Shown here in pieces: positions 42,470 through 50,201 of a stretch of DNA of 64,000 nt. Every line of letters begins with the position of its first letter. The stretch's first letter is position 1. The stretch spans positions 930,001 through 994,000 of the forward strand of contig NZ_LT578417.1 in the NCBI RefSeq assembly GCF_900088535.1. Direction: 5' to 3'. The DNA is from Cyanobium sp. NIES-981. Its GTDB lineage: Bacteria > Cyanobacteriota > Cyanobacteriia > PCC-6307 > Cyanobiaceae. The notes under the pieces are model-generated. The model ran no database searches, had not been told where the DNA came from, and worked only from the letters and a program-made list of their open reading frames with translations. A program made the position numbers and the translations under genes.

Positions 42470-42600
42470 CATCCCAGCACCTCTCCCGCACTGAGCAGGT
42501 TGGCCAGCCGGATCTAGCCGGATCAAGTTGTCGGCCACTATATGCAACGGGAATACCGCTTTTCCCCCGAACCCTTCAGTGTTGCACACCCGATCAGAAA
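42470..42600 (-). pseudogene. Transposase C-terminal remnant with frameshift
   Basis: On the minus strand the text reads PLHIVADNLIRL and, one frame over, ANLLSAGEVLG then a stop. This matches the C-terminal HxVAxNLIRLxNLL style of DDE transposases. The break coincides with a short tandem duplication of about 10 bp (GATCCGGCTA then GATCCGGCTG) at about 42515-42535. No intact N-terminal part is found nearby. Confidence 0.5.
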
Positions 42601-42753
42601 CACAAGAAGCTATTTCAATTAGCGGCATTCAGAGGGACACAGGACGACCACTTATAGCCGCATAAGGTGTTGATAAATGGTGGAGTTTAGCAGTGCTATC
42701 CCCCTGACAGAGCTTTGCATTGCTCGAGGGCTGCTGGCCAGGGCCACCACCCT

Positions 42754-42925
42754 TCATACCGCCGCTGTCATCAGCTCCTGGCCAGATCGGCGGAACCGAA
42801 ACAACTTCAGCAGATTGTGGGTTGCCGCGATCAGATGCTTTTCGGCATCGACCTTCTCAAGGGTCCCGCAGCAGGAAACGTCTCAGAACCCTGATCTCCT
42901 TGATTGACGCGACCCTATATCGGTC
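42754..42925 (-). pseudogene. Second transposase C-terminal remnant (IS1182/IS5-like)
   Basis: The minus strand reads IKEIRVLRRFLLRDP and, after a frame change near 42865, LEKVDAEKHLIAATHNLLKLFRFRR...AAV then TGA at 42754-42756. The FLLRGLEKV...THNLLKLFR pattern is typical of the end of IS1182-type transposases. The upstream part of the gene is missing, so it is a relic. Together with the remnant at 42470 it shows repeated IS activity here. Confidence 0.6.
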
Positions 42926-42962
42926 CGTTTGAATCAATACTATGCCCGAGGGCGGTGCCTCG

Positions 42963-43712
42963 TTACTCTCTGGCAGTCAGTGCCGGGTAGAGGTAAGGAC
43001 GCTCAAAAAAGGCAAGGTGTTCTGGCAGCATGCGTGTAGCGATCGCACAGTTCTGGGCAAAGCTAAGCATGGAGATCAGGCCTACTGCTGTGGGCGAGAG
43101 TCCAGCCATCGCGAGGGAATGCTCCACCAGGGTCCTGTCCTGAGGTGCAAGGCAGGAACGGTTGAGGTAATCCACCGCCAATTTGAGGGCTTCCACGGCC
43201 GACCAGGGGGTGTACAGCCCGAATCGTGTGGGATAGCCATACACATCGCCATTGGTCCAGTACGACGTTTCCACATCTTCCACGATGTAGATCCCACCGG
43301 GTACGAGGAGATGCTCGAAAAGGATCGAAAAACAGCTGAGTTGATGGGCGGGTACGTGGGAGCCGTCGTCCACGATCAGATGCACCGGTTGGTCGATGCG
43401 CTCGATCACCGCCTTCACCGCCTCGGGATCCGACTGATCCACCTGGAACACGTCATAGCCCTCACCCGATGCGCTCACATCCCGATCCAGGCAGATCACC
43501 TGTGCCTGGGGGAACAAGGCACGCCAGAGAGGAATGCTCTTGCCTTCCCCATACCCGATCTCCACAATGGCCAGCCTGCGGCGGCGGCGGAGGGGGGCCA
43601 GGAACTGGGGATAGAAGCGCTGGTAGCCGTGGTGGAGCGTTTTGTCGGTGCCACAGGCATCTCCGATCCGGCGAAAGCCTTGTTCATCCAGGGGGATAGA
43701 TCGCTCGGGCAT
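42963..43712 (-). CDS. Class I SAM-dependent methyltransferase-like protein
   Basis: 249 aa. GDACGTDKTLHHGYQRFYPQFL is followed by the Rossmann motif IVEIGYGEGKSIPLWRALFPQAQVICLDRD and a second motif LIVDDGSHVPAHQLSCF. These blocks resemble the small O-methyltransferase/cephalosporin-hydroxylase-like proteins found in glycan or natural-product clusters. The substrate is unknown. It sits on the minus strand between transposase relics and an IS3 element, so it is probably an acquired gene. Confidence 0.75.
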   Translation of the reverse strand: MPERSIPLDEQGFRRIGDACGTDKTLHHGYQRFYPQFLAPLRRRRRLAIVEIGYGEGKSIPLWRALFPQAQVICLDRDVSASGEGYDVFQVDQSDPEAVKAVIERIDQPVHLIVDDGSHVPAHQLSCFSILFEHLLVPGGIYIVEDVETSYWTNGDVYGYPTRFGLYTPWSAVEALKLAVDYLNRSCLAPQDRTLVEHSLAMAGLSPTAVGLISMLSFAQNCAIATRMLPEHLAFFERPYLYPALTARE

Positions 43713-43724
43713 GGGATCAGCGCC

Positions 43725-43889
43725 TCAGAAAAGATCACGATGGCGTGCCATCAGGTTGTTCCCGATGATCACAGCTCTGAGGCCAACAGGGTTGCGGTTC
43801 CACCCAACAGCCCTGGGCCTCACAACCCATTCATACACACCCATGCCCGCCTGACACCGATCGCTCGTGAACGCCTGATCCCGCAGCAT
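43725..43889 (-). CDS. Possible 54-aa ORF upstream of the methyltransferase
   Basis: Starts at ATG 43889 and ends 12 bp before the methyltransferase start, reading [12 protein letters not shown]...[19 protein letters not shown]. No family is recognised. The spacing would fit an operon partner, but it could equally be the eroded 3' piece of a longer gene cut before the IS. Confidence 0.3.
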   Translation of the reverse strand: MLRDQAFTSDRCQAGMGVYEWVVRPRAVGWNRNPVGLRAVIIGNNLMARHRDLF

Positions 43890-43910
43890 TGGGCCGCGCA
43901 GCCCTGGCTC

Positions 43911-43914
43911 AGGG
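43911..43914. repeat. Left 4-bp target-site duplication (AGGG)
   Basis: AGGG at 43911-43914 is repeated at 45179-45182, immediately outside the two inverted repeats of the IS. A 4-bp duplication fits the IS407 group of IS3. Confidence 0.8.
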
Positions 43915-43988
43915 TGACGTGGACCCCGGAAACCGGTCCAGGGTGAATGAGAGTCATCAGCCGGCCAGACTGGGCCGGGGACTCCAGC

Positions 43989-44201
43989 ATGAAACGCACC
44001 AGGCACACAGCGGAGCAGATCATCCGCAAGCTCAAGACCGCCGAACAGCTGATCGCCCAGGGCAAGACCGTCGCCGATGTCTGCCGCGTCATCGAGGTGA
44101 CACAGCCGACCTATCACCGCTGGAAGCAGCAGTACGGCGGGATGCAGGCCGAGGAGGCCCGCCGGCTGACGCAGCTGGAGAAGGAGAACGCCCGGCTCTA
44201 G
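43989..44201 (+). pseudogene. IS3 transposase OrfA, truncated by in-frame stops
   Basis: Reads [20 protein letters not shown]...[21 protein letters not shown], a helix-turn-helix followed by the leucine-zipper start [11 protein letters not shown]. It stops at TAG 44199. The expected continuation [21 protein letters not shown] resumes in the same frame at 44226 and ends at the TGA at 44289-44291. The intervening block (44199-44225) holds two TAG codons. OrfA normally supplies DNA binding for the OrfAB transposase. Confidence 0.85.
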
Positions 44202-44222
44202 CCGAAGGCTTCTCCGCAGGAG
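44200..44222. repeat. Two 11-nt mini-hairpins inside orfA
   Basis: AGCCgaaGGCT (44200-44210) and CTCCgcaGGAG (44212-44222) are consecutive 4-3-4 palindromes within the extra block that interrupts orfA. Confidence 0.6.
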
Positions 44223-44287
44223 TAGAAGCTGTTGGCAGAAGCCGAGCTGGAAAAGGCGATGCTCAAGGATCTCGCCGAGGGAAACTT

Positions 44288-45127
44288 CTGAGCCCGGAAC
44301 GCCGTCACAGAGCCGTCGCGGTTCTGCGTGAGCGTTACCGGGCCTCTGAACGCCTGGCCTGCCGTGTTGTGGGGCAGCACCGGAGCACCCAACGAAATCC
44401 CGGCAAGGTTGTCGGCATTGAAGAGGCCAAGCTCCGCCATCGCCTCCGCGAAATCGCAGCGGAGCACATCCGCTGGGGCCGCCGGATGGCCTACCGGCTG
44501 CTCAGGCGGGAGGGCTGGACCATCAATCACAAGCGCGTGCAACGACTCTGGCGGGAGGAAGGCCTGCAGCGGCCGACACCCAGAAAGCGAAAGCGGGCAC
44601 GGCCCGCTGACGGCTCGGTGCGGCGTCACCGGGCTGAGCATCCCCACCAGGTGTGGGCCATGGACTTCCAGTTCGATGCCACAGCTGATGGCCGCAGACT
44701 CAAGTTCCTGAACGTGATCGACGAGCACAGCCGCCTCTGCCTGGCGATCCGGGTGGGCAGGCGCTGCAAGGCCAAAGACGTGGTGGCCGTGCTGGAGGAA
44801 CTCACCAGCCTCTACCCAGCACCGGCGTTCATCCGATCGGACAACGGCCCGGAGTTCATTGCGCAGGCCCTACGGGACTGGTGCGAGGCCAGCAGCGCCA
44901 CCAGCACGGCCTACATCGCGCCGGGATCCCCATGGGAGAACGGATTCGCAGAATCCTTCAACGGCCGCTTCCGCGATGAATTCCTCAACACCGAGCTGTT
45001 CACTACAGCCCCGGAGGCGCAGATCCTGGCCGATCGCTGGCGATGGGAGTACAACTCACTCAGGCCGCATTCGGCCCTCCAGGGGCGTACGCCCCTGGAG
45101 GCAGCTCAACAAGGAGCTGCAGCATGA
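44288..45127 (+). CDS. IS3 transposase OrfB (DDE integrase catalytic subunit)
   Basis: About 279 aa from the [13 protein letters not shown] block to the end AAQQGAAA. The rve integrase core shows the DDE triad: Asp in VWAMDFQFD, Asp in IRSDNGPEF and Glu in [18 protein letters not shown]. The HTH_21 region precedes it ([32 protein letters not shown]). No ATG exists at its start; expression in this group is by -1 frameshifting from orfA or from a weak codon such as CTG 44288. The catalytic domain appears intact. Confidence 0.9.
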   Translation: MSPERRHRAVAVLRERYRASERLACRVVGQHRSTQRNPGKVVGIEEAKLRHRLREIAAEHIRWGRRMAYRLLRREGWTINHKRVQRLWREEGLQRPTPRKRKRARPADGSVRRHRAEHPHQVWAMDFQFDATADGRRLKFLNVIDEHSRLCLAIRVGRRCKAKDVVAVLEELTSLYPAPAFIRSDNGPEFIAQALRDWCEASSATSTAYIAPGSPWENGFAESFNGRFRDEFLNTELFTTAPEAQILADRWRWEYNSLRPHSALQGRTPLEAAQQGAAA

Positions 45128-45170
45128 CCATGACCACCCACTCTCATAAGGACTGGACCGATAAAGGGGG

Positions 45171-46307
45171 TCACGTCAAGGGAGCCACTGGCGACCAGAT
45201 CGTGCAGACCGCCAGGGAACGGTCGCCGATGTCAGCCCTGAGACAGCCGATGTGAGATGCCCGGGGTCTGTCGAGCAGGATGCTGCGGTGGTGGGTGGAG
45301 GTGAGCCAGGAGGCCACGATCTGATCGGCGTTCCACTGGCGCGTAGGCCGTGGACAGGCGATCACTTCACTGGTGGGCATCAGGGGGTGGCGGGCGGCCA
45401 TCTCCTCCTGGATGGCCCGCCAGCGCCCCAGGTCATGGTTGCAGTCGTTGCTGCGCATGATGCCGACCAGAACCGGCTGGAGATAACTGATGTTCGCCCT
45501 GGCCAGCTCGGGTGGGAGTGGGCTGAGCGGCGGGCGGCCATTCGCCACCCGTGTGGCGTTGATGCTTCTCACCAGGGGATCGCGCGAGGCCTCGGGGTCG
45601 GCCGCGGGCCCACCCACGGGGGAGGGTTGTCCCAGTTCGGGCCAGTTGCGTTCGATCGAACGGCGCAGGGCCTCCCCATCGGCAAGGGGCGAGCGGAATC
45701 CCCTGAAAAGGGGACCCTGGAGCTCGGCGGCGACCTCCTCGGCCGTGAGCCGTTTGGTGAAGAGCACCCGTCCGTCGGCCGACAGCCGCGAGCGGGTGCC
45801 CTCCTGCAGGAGGATTCCAGGCTCACCGCTGGGCAACCCATCCACCAAGCGTTCCACCTCCAGGGTGCCCTCCAGGACGATGACCTCCGCGTCCGCCTCC
45901 TGGTCGACCAGCCTGAGGATGTAATTGGTGCCGCGCACGCTGGTGCGGAAGGAGCGGACACAGCCCTCCTGGGGGCCTGAAACGAGGATCTGCCCGCCCC
46001 CCAGGTGGAAGCATGTGCTGCCGAGGCGAATACGGGTGAATCGGCTGAGACGACTGGAGGCACCGGTGTCGAATCTGAGCTGACCGCGGCTGTCGCCGGT
46101 GCGCACGTGCTGGGGAGTGCGGGCCCTGTCCATCACGCGGGCCCGGCGGGATTCGATGAAGAGTTCGTCGCCATCGAGAATCTCCTGAACGATGGCGGAG
46201 GAGGGCGGCCTTGCCCAGGACGGAGCAGGCTGCCAGGCCAGCGGCAGAAGAGCAGCGATGGCCGCTGCGGCCCCAGCAGAGCGGTTCAGGACACGAGAAA
46301 CCGCCAC
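45171..46307 (-). CDS. Secreted FecR-domain/CAP-like fusion protein, 3' end altered by the IS
   Basis: 378 aa from GTG 46307. The signal peptide (residues 1-33) ends near SWA. Residues 45-150 form a FecR-like beta domain (GDELFIESRRARV, FRTSVRGTNYILRLVDQEADAEVIVLEGTLEV). Residues about 245-376 resemble a CAP/SCP domain (INATRVANGRPPLSPLP, WLTSTHHRSILLDRP, HIGCLRADIG). The last two codons (Leu-Thr) and the stop come from the IS end: without the element the frame would read SPVAP followed by TGA. Function is unknown; a periplasmic or secreted role is likely. Confidence 0.75.
   Translation of the reverse strand: MAVSRVLNRSAGAAAAIAALLPLAWQPAPSWARPPSSAIVQEILDGDELFIESRRARVMDRARTPQHVRTGDSRGQLRFDTGASSRLSRFTRIRLGSTCFHLGGGQILVSGPQEGCVRSFRTSVRGTNYILRLVDQEADAEVIVLEGTLEVERLVDGLPSGEPGILLQEGTRSRLSADGRVLFTKRLTAEEVAAELQGPLFRGFRSPLADGEALRRSIERNWPELGQPSPVGGPAADPEASRDPLVRSINATRVANGRPPLSPLPPELARANISYLQPVLVGIMRSNDCNHDLGRWRAIQEEMAARHPLMPTSEVIACPRPTRQWNADQIVASWLTSTHHRSILLDRPRASHIGCLRADIGDRSLAVCTIWSPVAPLT
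45179..45182. repeat. Right 4-bp target-site duplication (AGGG)
   Basis: Matches AGGG at 43911-43914 and lies in the last original codon region of the FecR-CAP gene. Confidence 0.8.
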
Positions 46308-47274
46308 AACGCGCCGTCAGTTCAAGGAGGATCGTGCCACCCGGAAAGGGATGAATGAACCGATGTCCCTGACTCTGGCAAAGACCAGCGCGCGCTGGGT
46401 ATCACCAAAGCGCGCTATCGCTACAACTCCATACGTCTTGATGGGGACGTCACTGCAGCAGCGCTGGCAGACCAGCGGGAGCACTTGGAAATCGATCACA
46501 GCGAGCCCTTGGCAGTCAGGCCATTGCTGCCGCCGGACATCAACCTTGGCGGCCTCGCTGTAAGGACGCATCGATCGGTTCCAGCAGGCCCCAAGTGGTG
46601 GAAATCGCGGGGATGGAGTGGCGTCAACGTTCCTGGCAGAGGGGGCACCATCACCCTCGTAAATGGAGGTGAAAGGACTGGGAGCCAGCCCGGCTGAACA
46701 CCGCGTGAGCTGAGCTCAATGGATCCAGCATCTTTGGCAAGGGAAGGAGTTTCCCAGTAGGGCTACGTCCCTTGAACACTGTTGGTGTATTTGAGGTCTT
46801 GGCTTAAGAAGAGCTTCTGCTGCCGTCAACCCGAGTCCAGCTGAAGAGGACGTTCTCTCGGTTGAAAACGCTCTGTAGTGCCCCGGGATCGCAGGCCAGA
46901 TCCAGCACAGGTTCCCATTCAAGCCCTGTGAGGTTCCTTGCCTTGTGGCCAGTACGCCTGCTCATCCCTCACTGAGACAACACCCGCGACAACACCCACG
47001 ACCAGGTCCCCCCGGATGGATCTTCAACCAGCGAGGGGACGACTGAAGATTGATGGACGGTCAAACGCCATTCAGGAGGTGATTCCTGGTGGTCGTGATC
47101 ACCACCTGGCTTGCGTGATGAAGATTACGTAGCAAGGCTGGAGAACACAGACCCATGTCGACATCCGGATTCACGAACCACCTGCTCAAGCTGGCCTGAT
47201 CGGCAGGTCCAGCATTGCCAAGGGCCTGCTCCCTCAGATTCCGGGCAGTAGGGGCATCGGGATGGGCCGCAGGA
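46308..47274. other. About 970 bp without a confident gene
   Basis: The + frame is open from about 46355 to 46697. It encodes GITKARYRYNSIRLDGDV... and HLEIDHSEPLAVRP, but it has no clear start or recognised family. On the minus strand a fragment EWEPVLDLACDPGALQSVF (about 46815-46920) looks like a gene piece. A 12-bp tandem (GACAACACCCGC, GACAACACCCAC) lies at about 46977-47002. I read this as decayed accessory DNA. Confidence 0.45.
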
Positions 47275-47589
47275 TCAGGAGGGTGTACTCCGACTGGGAG
47301 AGCTGGGAGAGATCTCGGCCGCCCGCAGCGGGGGGTGCAGCGCACTCTGCCGTTGCAGTTCCCGCTCCAGCATCTGGATGCGCATCTCCCGCAGGCAGAA
47401 CTTGCAGCCGCCTGTGGTCTGGAGATGCTTTTCAGGGGTGATGCAGATCTGCCGCACCGGATGGATGCGGCAGCGAATCTTCACCGGTGTCTTGTAGCTC
47501 TTGTAGACAATCTCGCTGTAGTCGTAGCGGTCGCCGAAACGGGAAAGCGCCCGCTGCAGGAACAGTTCGCGACTGATCGGGTTGCCCAT
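47275..47589 (-). CDS. Small zinc-ribbon protein resembling the DUF723 domain
   Basis: 104 aa from ATG 47589. FLQRALSRFGDRYDYSEIVYKSYKTPVKIRC...HPVRQICITPEKHL...GCKFC matches the pattern of the single-domain repeats found in phage and homing-endonuclease proteins (F..KA...GDKYDYS...Y....VKI.C..H......P..H....GCP.C). The Cys/His residues could bind one zinc. The tail after the Cys-x2-Cys is coiled and basic. It probably binds nucleic acid; no nuclease domain is attached here. Confidence 0.6.
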   Translation of the reverse strand: MGNPISRELFLQRALSRFGDRYDYSEIVYKSYKTPVKIRCRIHPVRQICITPEKHLQTTGGCKFCLREMRIQMLERELQRQSALHPPLRAAEISPSSPSRSTPS

Positions 47590-47715
47590 GAAGCCAATCC
47601 TAGGCAAGGTTCCCCACAGCGGTGCGAAGCGAAAAGGAACGTCATGCCCCAGCCGGGCCTCCCCGCCCTGCCTGTTCGGATGGCAGGCTGGGACGGACCG
47701 TGAGCAGTGTGTGCC

Positions 47716-47829
47716 ATGGCTTCCGAGCCACCTCAGCGTCCAGCCTGGCTGAACTGGCTGTTCCTCGCCGCCTTCCTGTGGTCGAGCTGGCAGCTGGCCG
47801 GCCTCTGGTTCGCCCGGCTGCACGGCTAG
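47716..47829 (+). CDS. 37-aa single-span membrane peptide
   Basis: ATG 47716 to TAG 47829 encodes MASEPPQRPAWLNWLFLAAF followed by LWSSWQLAGLWFARLHG. It has a short polar N-terminus and one Trp/Leu-rich transmembrane helix. It resembles small photosynthetic or thylakoid-associated peptides only in shape; no family is recognised. It ends 9 bp before the convergent PPK2 stop. Confidence 0.4.
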   Translation: MASEPPQRPAWLNWLFLAAFLWSSWQLAGLWFARLHG

Positions 47830-47838
47830 ACCAGTCTC

Positions 47839-48792
47839 CTACGCATAGCGGTTCGGCACGAAGAACTGCTCCCAGCGGGGAGGACGCTCCACCGGCTCGT
47901 GCTTGGGCCGCGGCGGCAGTTTGAGCGCCGGCGGGGTCATGTCGGTGTAGGGCACCTTGCTGAGCAGGTGGGCCATGCAGTTGAGGCGGGCACGGCGCTT
48001 GTCATCAGCCTCCACCGTGAACCAGGGAGCCTCGGGAATGTTGGTGTGGGCAAACATCTCGTCCTTCGCCATCGAGAAGTCGGCCCAGCGTTCACGCGCC
48101 TCCAGATCCATCGGGCTGAGTTTCCAACGGCGGGTGGGATCATCGATGCGGGCCTGGAAGCGGGCCTCCTGTTCTTCGTCGCTCACCGAGAACCAGTACT
48201 TCAGCAGCACGATGCCGGAACGCACCAGCATCCGTTCGAATTCCGGGCAGCTGGTGAGGAACTCCTCCACCTGCTCCGGGCTGCAGAACCCCATCACCCG
48301 CTCCACGCCGGCGCGGTTGTACCAGCTGCGATCAAAGATCACGATCTCCCCCGCACTCGGGAAGTGCTCCACATAGCGCTGGAAGTACCACTGGCTCTTC
48401 TGCTGATCACTCGGGGTTCCCAGCGCCACCACCCGGCAGCCGCGGGGATTGAGCGGCTCGGTGATGCGCTTGATGGTGCCCCCTTTGCCGGCGGCATCCC
48501 GTCCCTCGAACAGCACGATCAGGCGAAAGCCGGTGGCCTTGACCCAGTACTGCATCTTCACCAGCTCCACCTGCAGCCGGGTGAGCTCCTTCTCGTAGAG
48601 CTTGCGGTCGAGCTTGCCCAGGCCGGCCGTCTGGGGGGGCAGCGGAGCCGGATCCCCGTTGCGGAGATCATCCAGCAGACCCGAGGGGTAGTACCGATCG
48701 GAGAAGGGCCCGAAGTGGGGCTGTAGCGGCGCCTGCTCCTCGGCTGGGCGCTGCGACTTCTTCTTCTTCTTTTTCTTCTTCATTGTCTCCAT
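47839..48792 (-). CDS. ppk2: Polyphosphate kinase 2
   Basis: About 317 aa. PPK2 transfers phosphate between polyphosphate and nucleotides. Walker A FEGRDAAGKGGTIKRI is at about residues 95-110. Further family blocks are VALGTPSDQQKSQWYFQRYVEHFPSAGEIVIFDRSWYNRAGVERVMGF (Walker B FDRSWYNR) and WFTVEADDKRRARLN. The N-terminus carries eight consecutive lysines after METM, encoded by AAG/AAA, which may bind polyphosphate or be lysine-polyphosphate modified (inference). ATG 48792 is preferred; ATG 48783 is also possible. Confidence 0.93.
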   Translation of the reverse strand: METMKKKKKKKKSQRPAEEQAPLQPHFGPFSDRYYPSGLLDDLRNGDPAPLPPQTAGLGKLDRKLYEKELTRLQVELVKMQYWVKATGFRLIVLFEGRDAAGKGGTIKRITEPLNPRGCRVVALGTPSDQQKSQWYFQRYVEHFPSAGEIVIFDRSWYNRAGVERVMGFCSPEQVEEFLTSCPEFERMLVRSGIVLLKYWFSVSDEEQEARFQARIDDPTRRWKLSPMDLEARERWADFSMAKDEMFAHTNIPEAPWFTVEADDKRRARLNCMAHLLSKVPYTDMTPPALKLPPRPKHEPVERPPRWEQFFVPNRYA

Positions 48793-48823
48793 GGAGTGGG
48801 CGGTGGAGGGATGAACTGAGCAC

Positions 48824-49195
48824 TCAGGACTTGCCCTGCGAGCGGGGGCGGGGCAGGCAGGCGCGCACCAGGCGCACCACACCCGCCACGATCAGCACCA
48901 GCGCCGCCAGGGCCACCGCCACCAGCAGCACCACCGCGAGCAGCTGCACCAGGCCCAGCAGAAACTCCTGCAGTCCGCCGATGAGGTTGGCGATGGCCTT
49001 GCTGAGCAGCAGGAAGGTGTTGAGCCGCTCCGGGATCTGCATCAGGGCCACCAGCACCCCACTGCCCAGGCTGCCCAGGAGCACCCCGGTGGAGAACTGC
49101 CGCAGACGGGAGGGGAGCCTTCTGCGGCGGAACGCCTTGCGGCTCTGCGACGCGTTCATCGGCAGCTGCAGCAGGGGCCGGCGGGACGACGTCAT
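48824..49195 (-). CDS. Hypothetical membrane protein
   Basis: 123 aa with one long or two adjacent hydrophobic segments: VLLGSLGSGVLVALM near residues 38-52 and FLLGLVQLLAVVLLVAVALAALVLIVAGVVRLV at 78-110. Both ends are basic. No family is recognised. ATG 49195 overlaps the upstream gene's stop by 4 bp (ATGA), so the two are probably translationally coupled. Confidence 0.6.
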   Translation of the reverse strand: MTSSRRPLLQLPMNASQSRKAFRRRRLPSRLRQFSTGVLLGSLGSGVLVALMQIPERLNTFLLLSKAIANLIGGLQEFLLGLVQLLAVVLLVAVALAALVLIVAGVVRLVRACLPRPRSQGKS

Positions 49196-49440
49196 GCCTC
49201 CAGGGTGTGACCGGCGCCACGCATCCAGCGCTCGAACTCCATCAGCACCAGCTCGTTGGGGCAGTCGATCAGGTGGAGAGCACCGACGGAGCAGTCGCCC
49301 TGGCCGCCGTGGTGGAGGGAGAGGCGAAAGTCGGTGCCGCTGAGGCCGCACACTTCGGGGTCACTGCGCACCACCACCTCCAGGGCGGCCCCCAACCGGG
49401 CCACCCGGATGCGCAACTCCGACCAGGTCAGCGATGTCAT
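49192..49440 (-). CDS. Small hypothetical protein coupled to the membrane protein
   Basis: 82 aa from ATG 49440 (GTG 49446 possible). It reads MTSLTWSELRIRVARLGAALEVVVRSDPEV...CSVGALHLIDCPNELVLMEFERWMRGAGH. It looks like a compact alpha/beta domain. No family was identified with confidence. It overlaps the next gene by 4 bp. Confidence 0.6.
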   Translation of the reverse strand: MTSLTWSELRIRVARLGAALEVVVRSDPEVCGLSGTDFRLSLHHGGQGDCSVGALHLIDCPNELVLMEFERWMRGAGHTLEA

Positions 49441-49493
49441 GGCCACAGTGTGACCAGCCTGGCCGTGGCGTCAAGCTCGGGGCCCACCTGGGC

Positions 49494-50114
49494 TCAGGGC
49501 CGCTCCTGGGCCGCCGGCGGGCTGGTGGGCGGGCTGGTGGGCGGGCTGGAGGGTGCCGGCAGGGGGCGGGGTTCCGGCAGCAGCAGGCCGAGGCCGGCCG
49601 CCAGGGCCAGCACGAGGGCACCGCCCAGCGGCGCCGCCAGCCGCTGCCGCCGCGGCACCCGCTCCTGCATCTCCCGCGGCCGCAGCGGCCTGATCGGGGG
49701 CAGATCCAGCGGCAGCTGAAGGCGGGCGTCCAGCCGCAGCTGATCCAGCACACGCACCAGATCGGCCAGCTCAGCATCGTCGAGGGCCACCTCCAGCGGG
49801 GGGGTGTCGGGCTGGCTGCTGCGCAGCAGCAGGCGATGGCCCCCACCGGGACGGGGGCCGATCTCCACCGGGGAATCCTCCTGGCCGAAGCGGCGCTCCA
49901 CGCCGCTCAGCAGGTGGCGGGCGTAGGGGAGCACCACCTGCATCAGGGCCAGCAGATGCTCCTTGCGGCCCTCCAGCTCCGGCCGGCCCAGCCACTGCAG
50001 GCTCCAGCCGGTGATGATGCCGAGCGCCTCGCCCGACTGACCCGCCGAGACGTCGGGCAGGCCGTCGACCTGGAGGCGGCAGCTCAGTTGCTCGTAGCGC
50101 AGCGTCTGCTTCAT
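49494..50114 (-). CDS. DUF4335 domain protein
   Basis: 206 aa, MKQTLRYEQLSCRLQVDGLPD... The N-terminal 130 residues are soluble (ITGWSLQWLGRPELEGRKEHLLALMQVVLPYARHLLSG). A single transmembrane helix (GGALVLALAAGLGLLLP) follows near residue 165, then a Pro-rich tail with PPTS repeats encoded by a GGCGGGCTGGTG direct repeat at 49515-49550. I assign it to DUF4335, a cyanobacterial family that usually neighbours DUF3038, as here. Function is unknown. Confidence 0.7.
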   Translation of the reverse strand: MKQTLRYEQLSCRLQVDGLPDVSAGQSGEALGIITGWSLQWLGRPELEGRKEHLLALMQVVLPYARHLLSGVERRFGQEDSPVEIGPRPGGGHRLLLRSSQPDTPPLEVALDDAELADLVRVLDQLRLDARLQLPLDLPPIRPLRPREMQERVPRRQRLAAPLGGALVLALAAGLGLLLPEPRPLPAPSSPPTSPPTSPPAAQERP

Positions 50115-50201
50115 GGCTGGGTCGGAACGATCACCATGGCCAACGCCTGGCGGAGAGGGGATGGACAGAGAGGGCTGGGCGCTGCCGGGCGGGGCAGGCC
50201 A

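Larger units (their letters stand above)
43915..45178 (+). mobile_element. IS3-family insertion sequence (IS407-group-like), 1264 bp
   Basis: The left end (43915-43954) begins TGACGTGGACCCC and the right end, read on the minus strand from 45178 to 45140, begins TGACGTGACCCCC. Both continue with GGTCCAG and end in ATGAGAGT, giving imperfect inverted repeats of about 40 bp. Flanks carry the 4-bp direct repeat AGGG. Inside are orfA and orfB, with orfB in the -1 frame relative to orfA. The orfA coding region is interrupted by a short block with two stops, so the copy may be inactive. Confidence 0.9.

Noticed and set aside
46355-46697. Open frame with GITKARYRYNSIRLDG...EIDHSEPL
   Set aside because: It has no start codon with a ribosome-binding site and no recognised domain. 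An HNH-like reading of the IDH motif is not supported by the rest, so it is left as unassigned.
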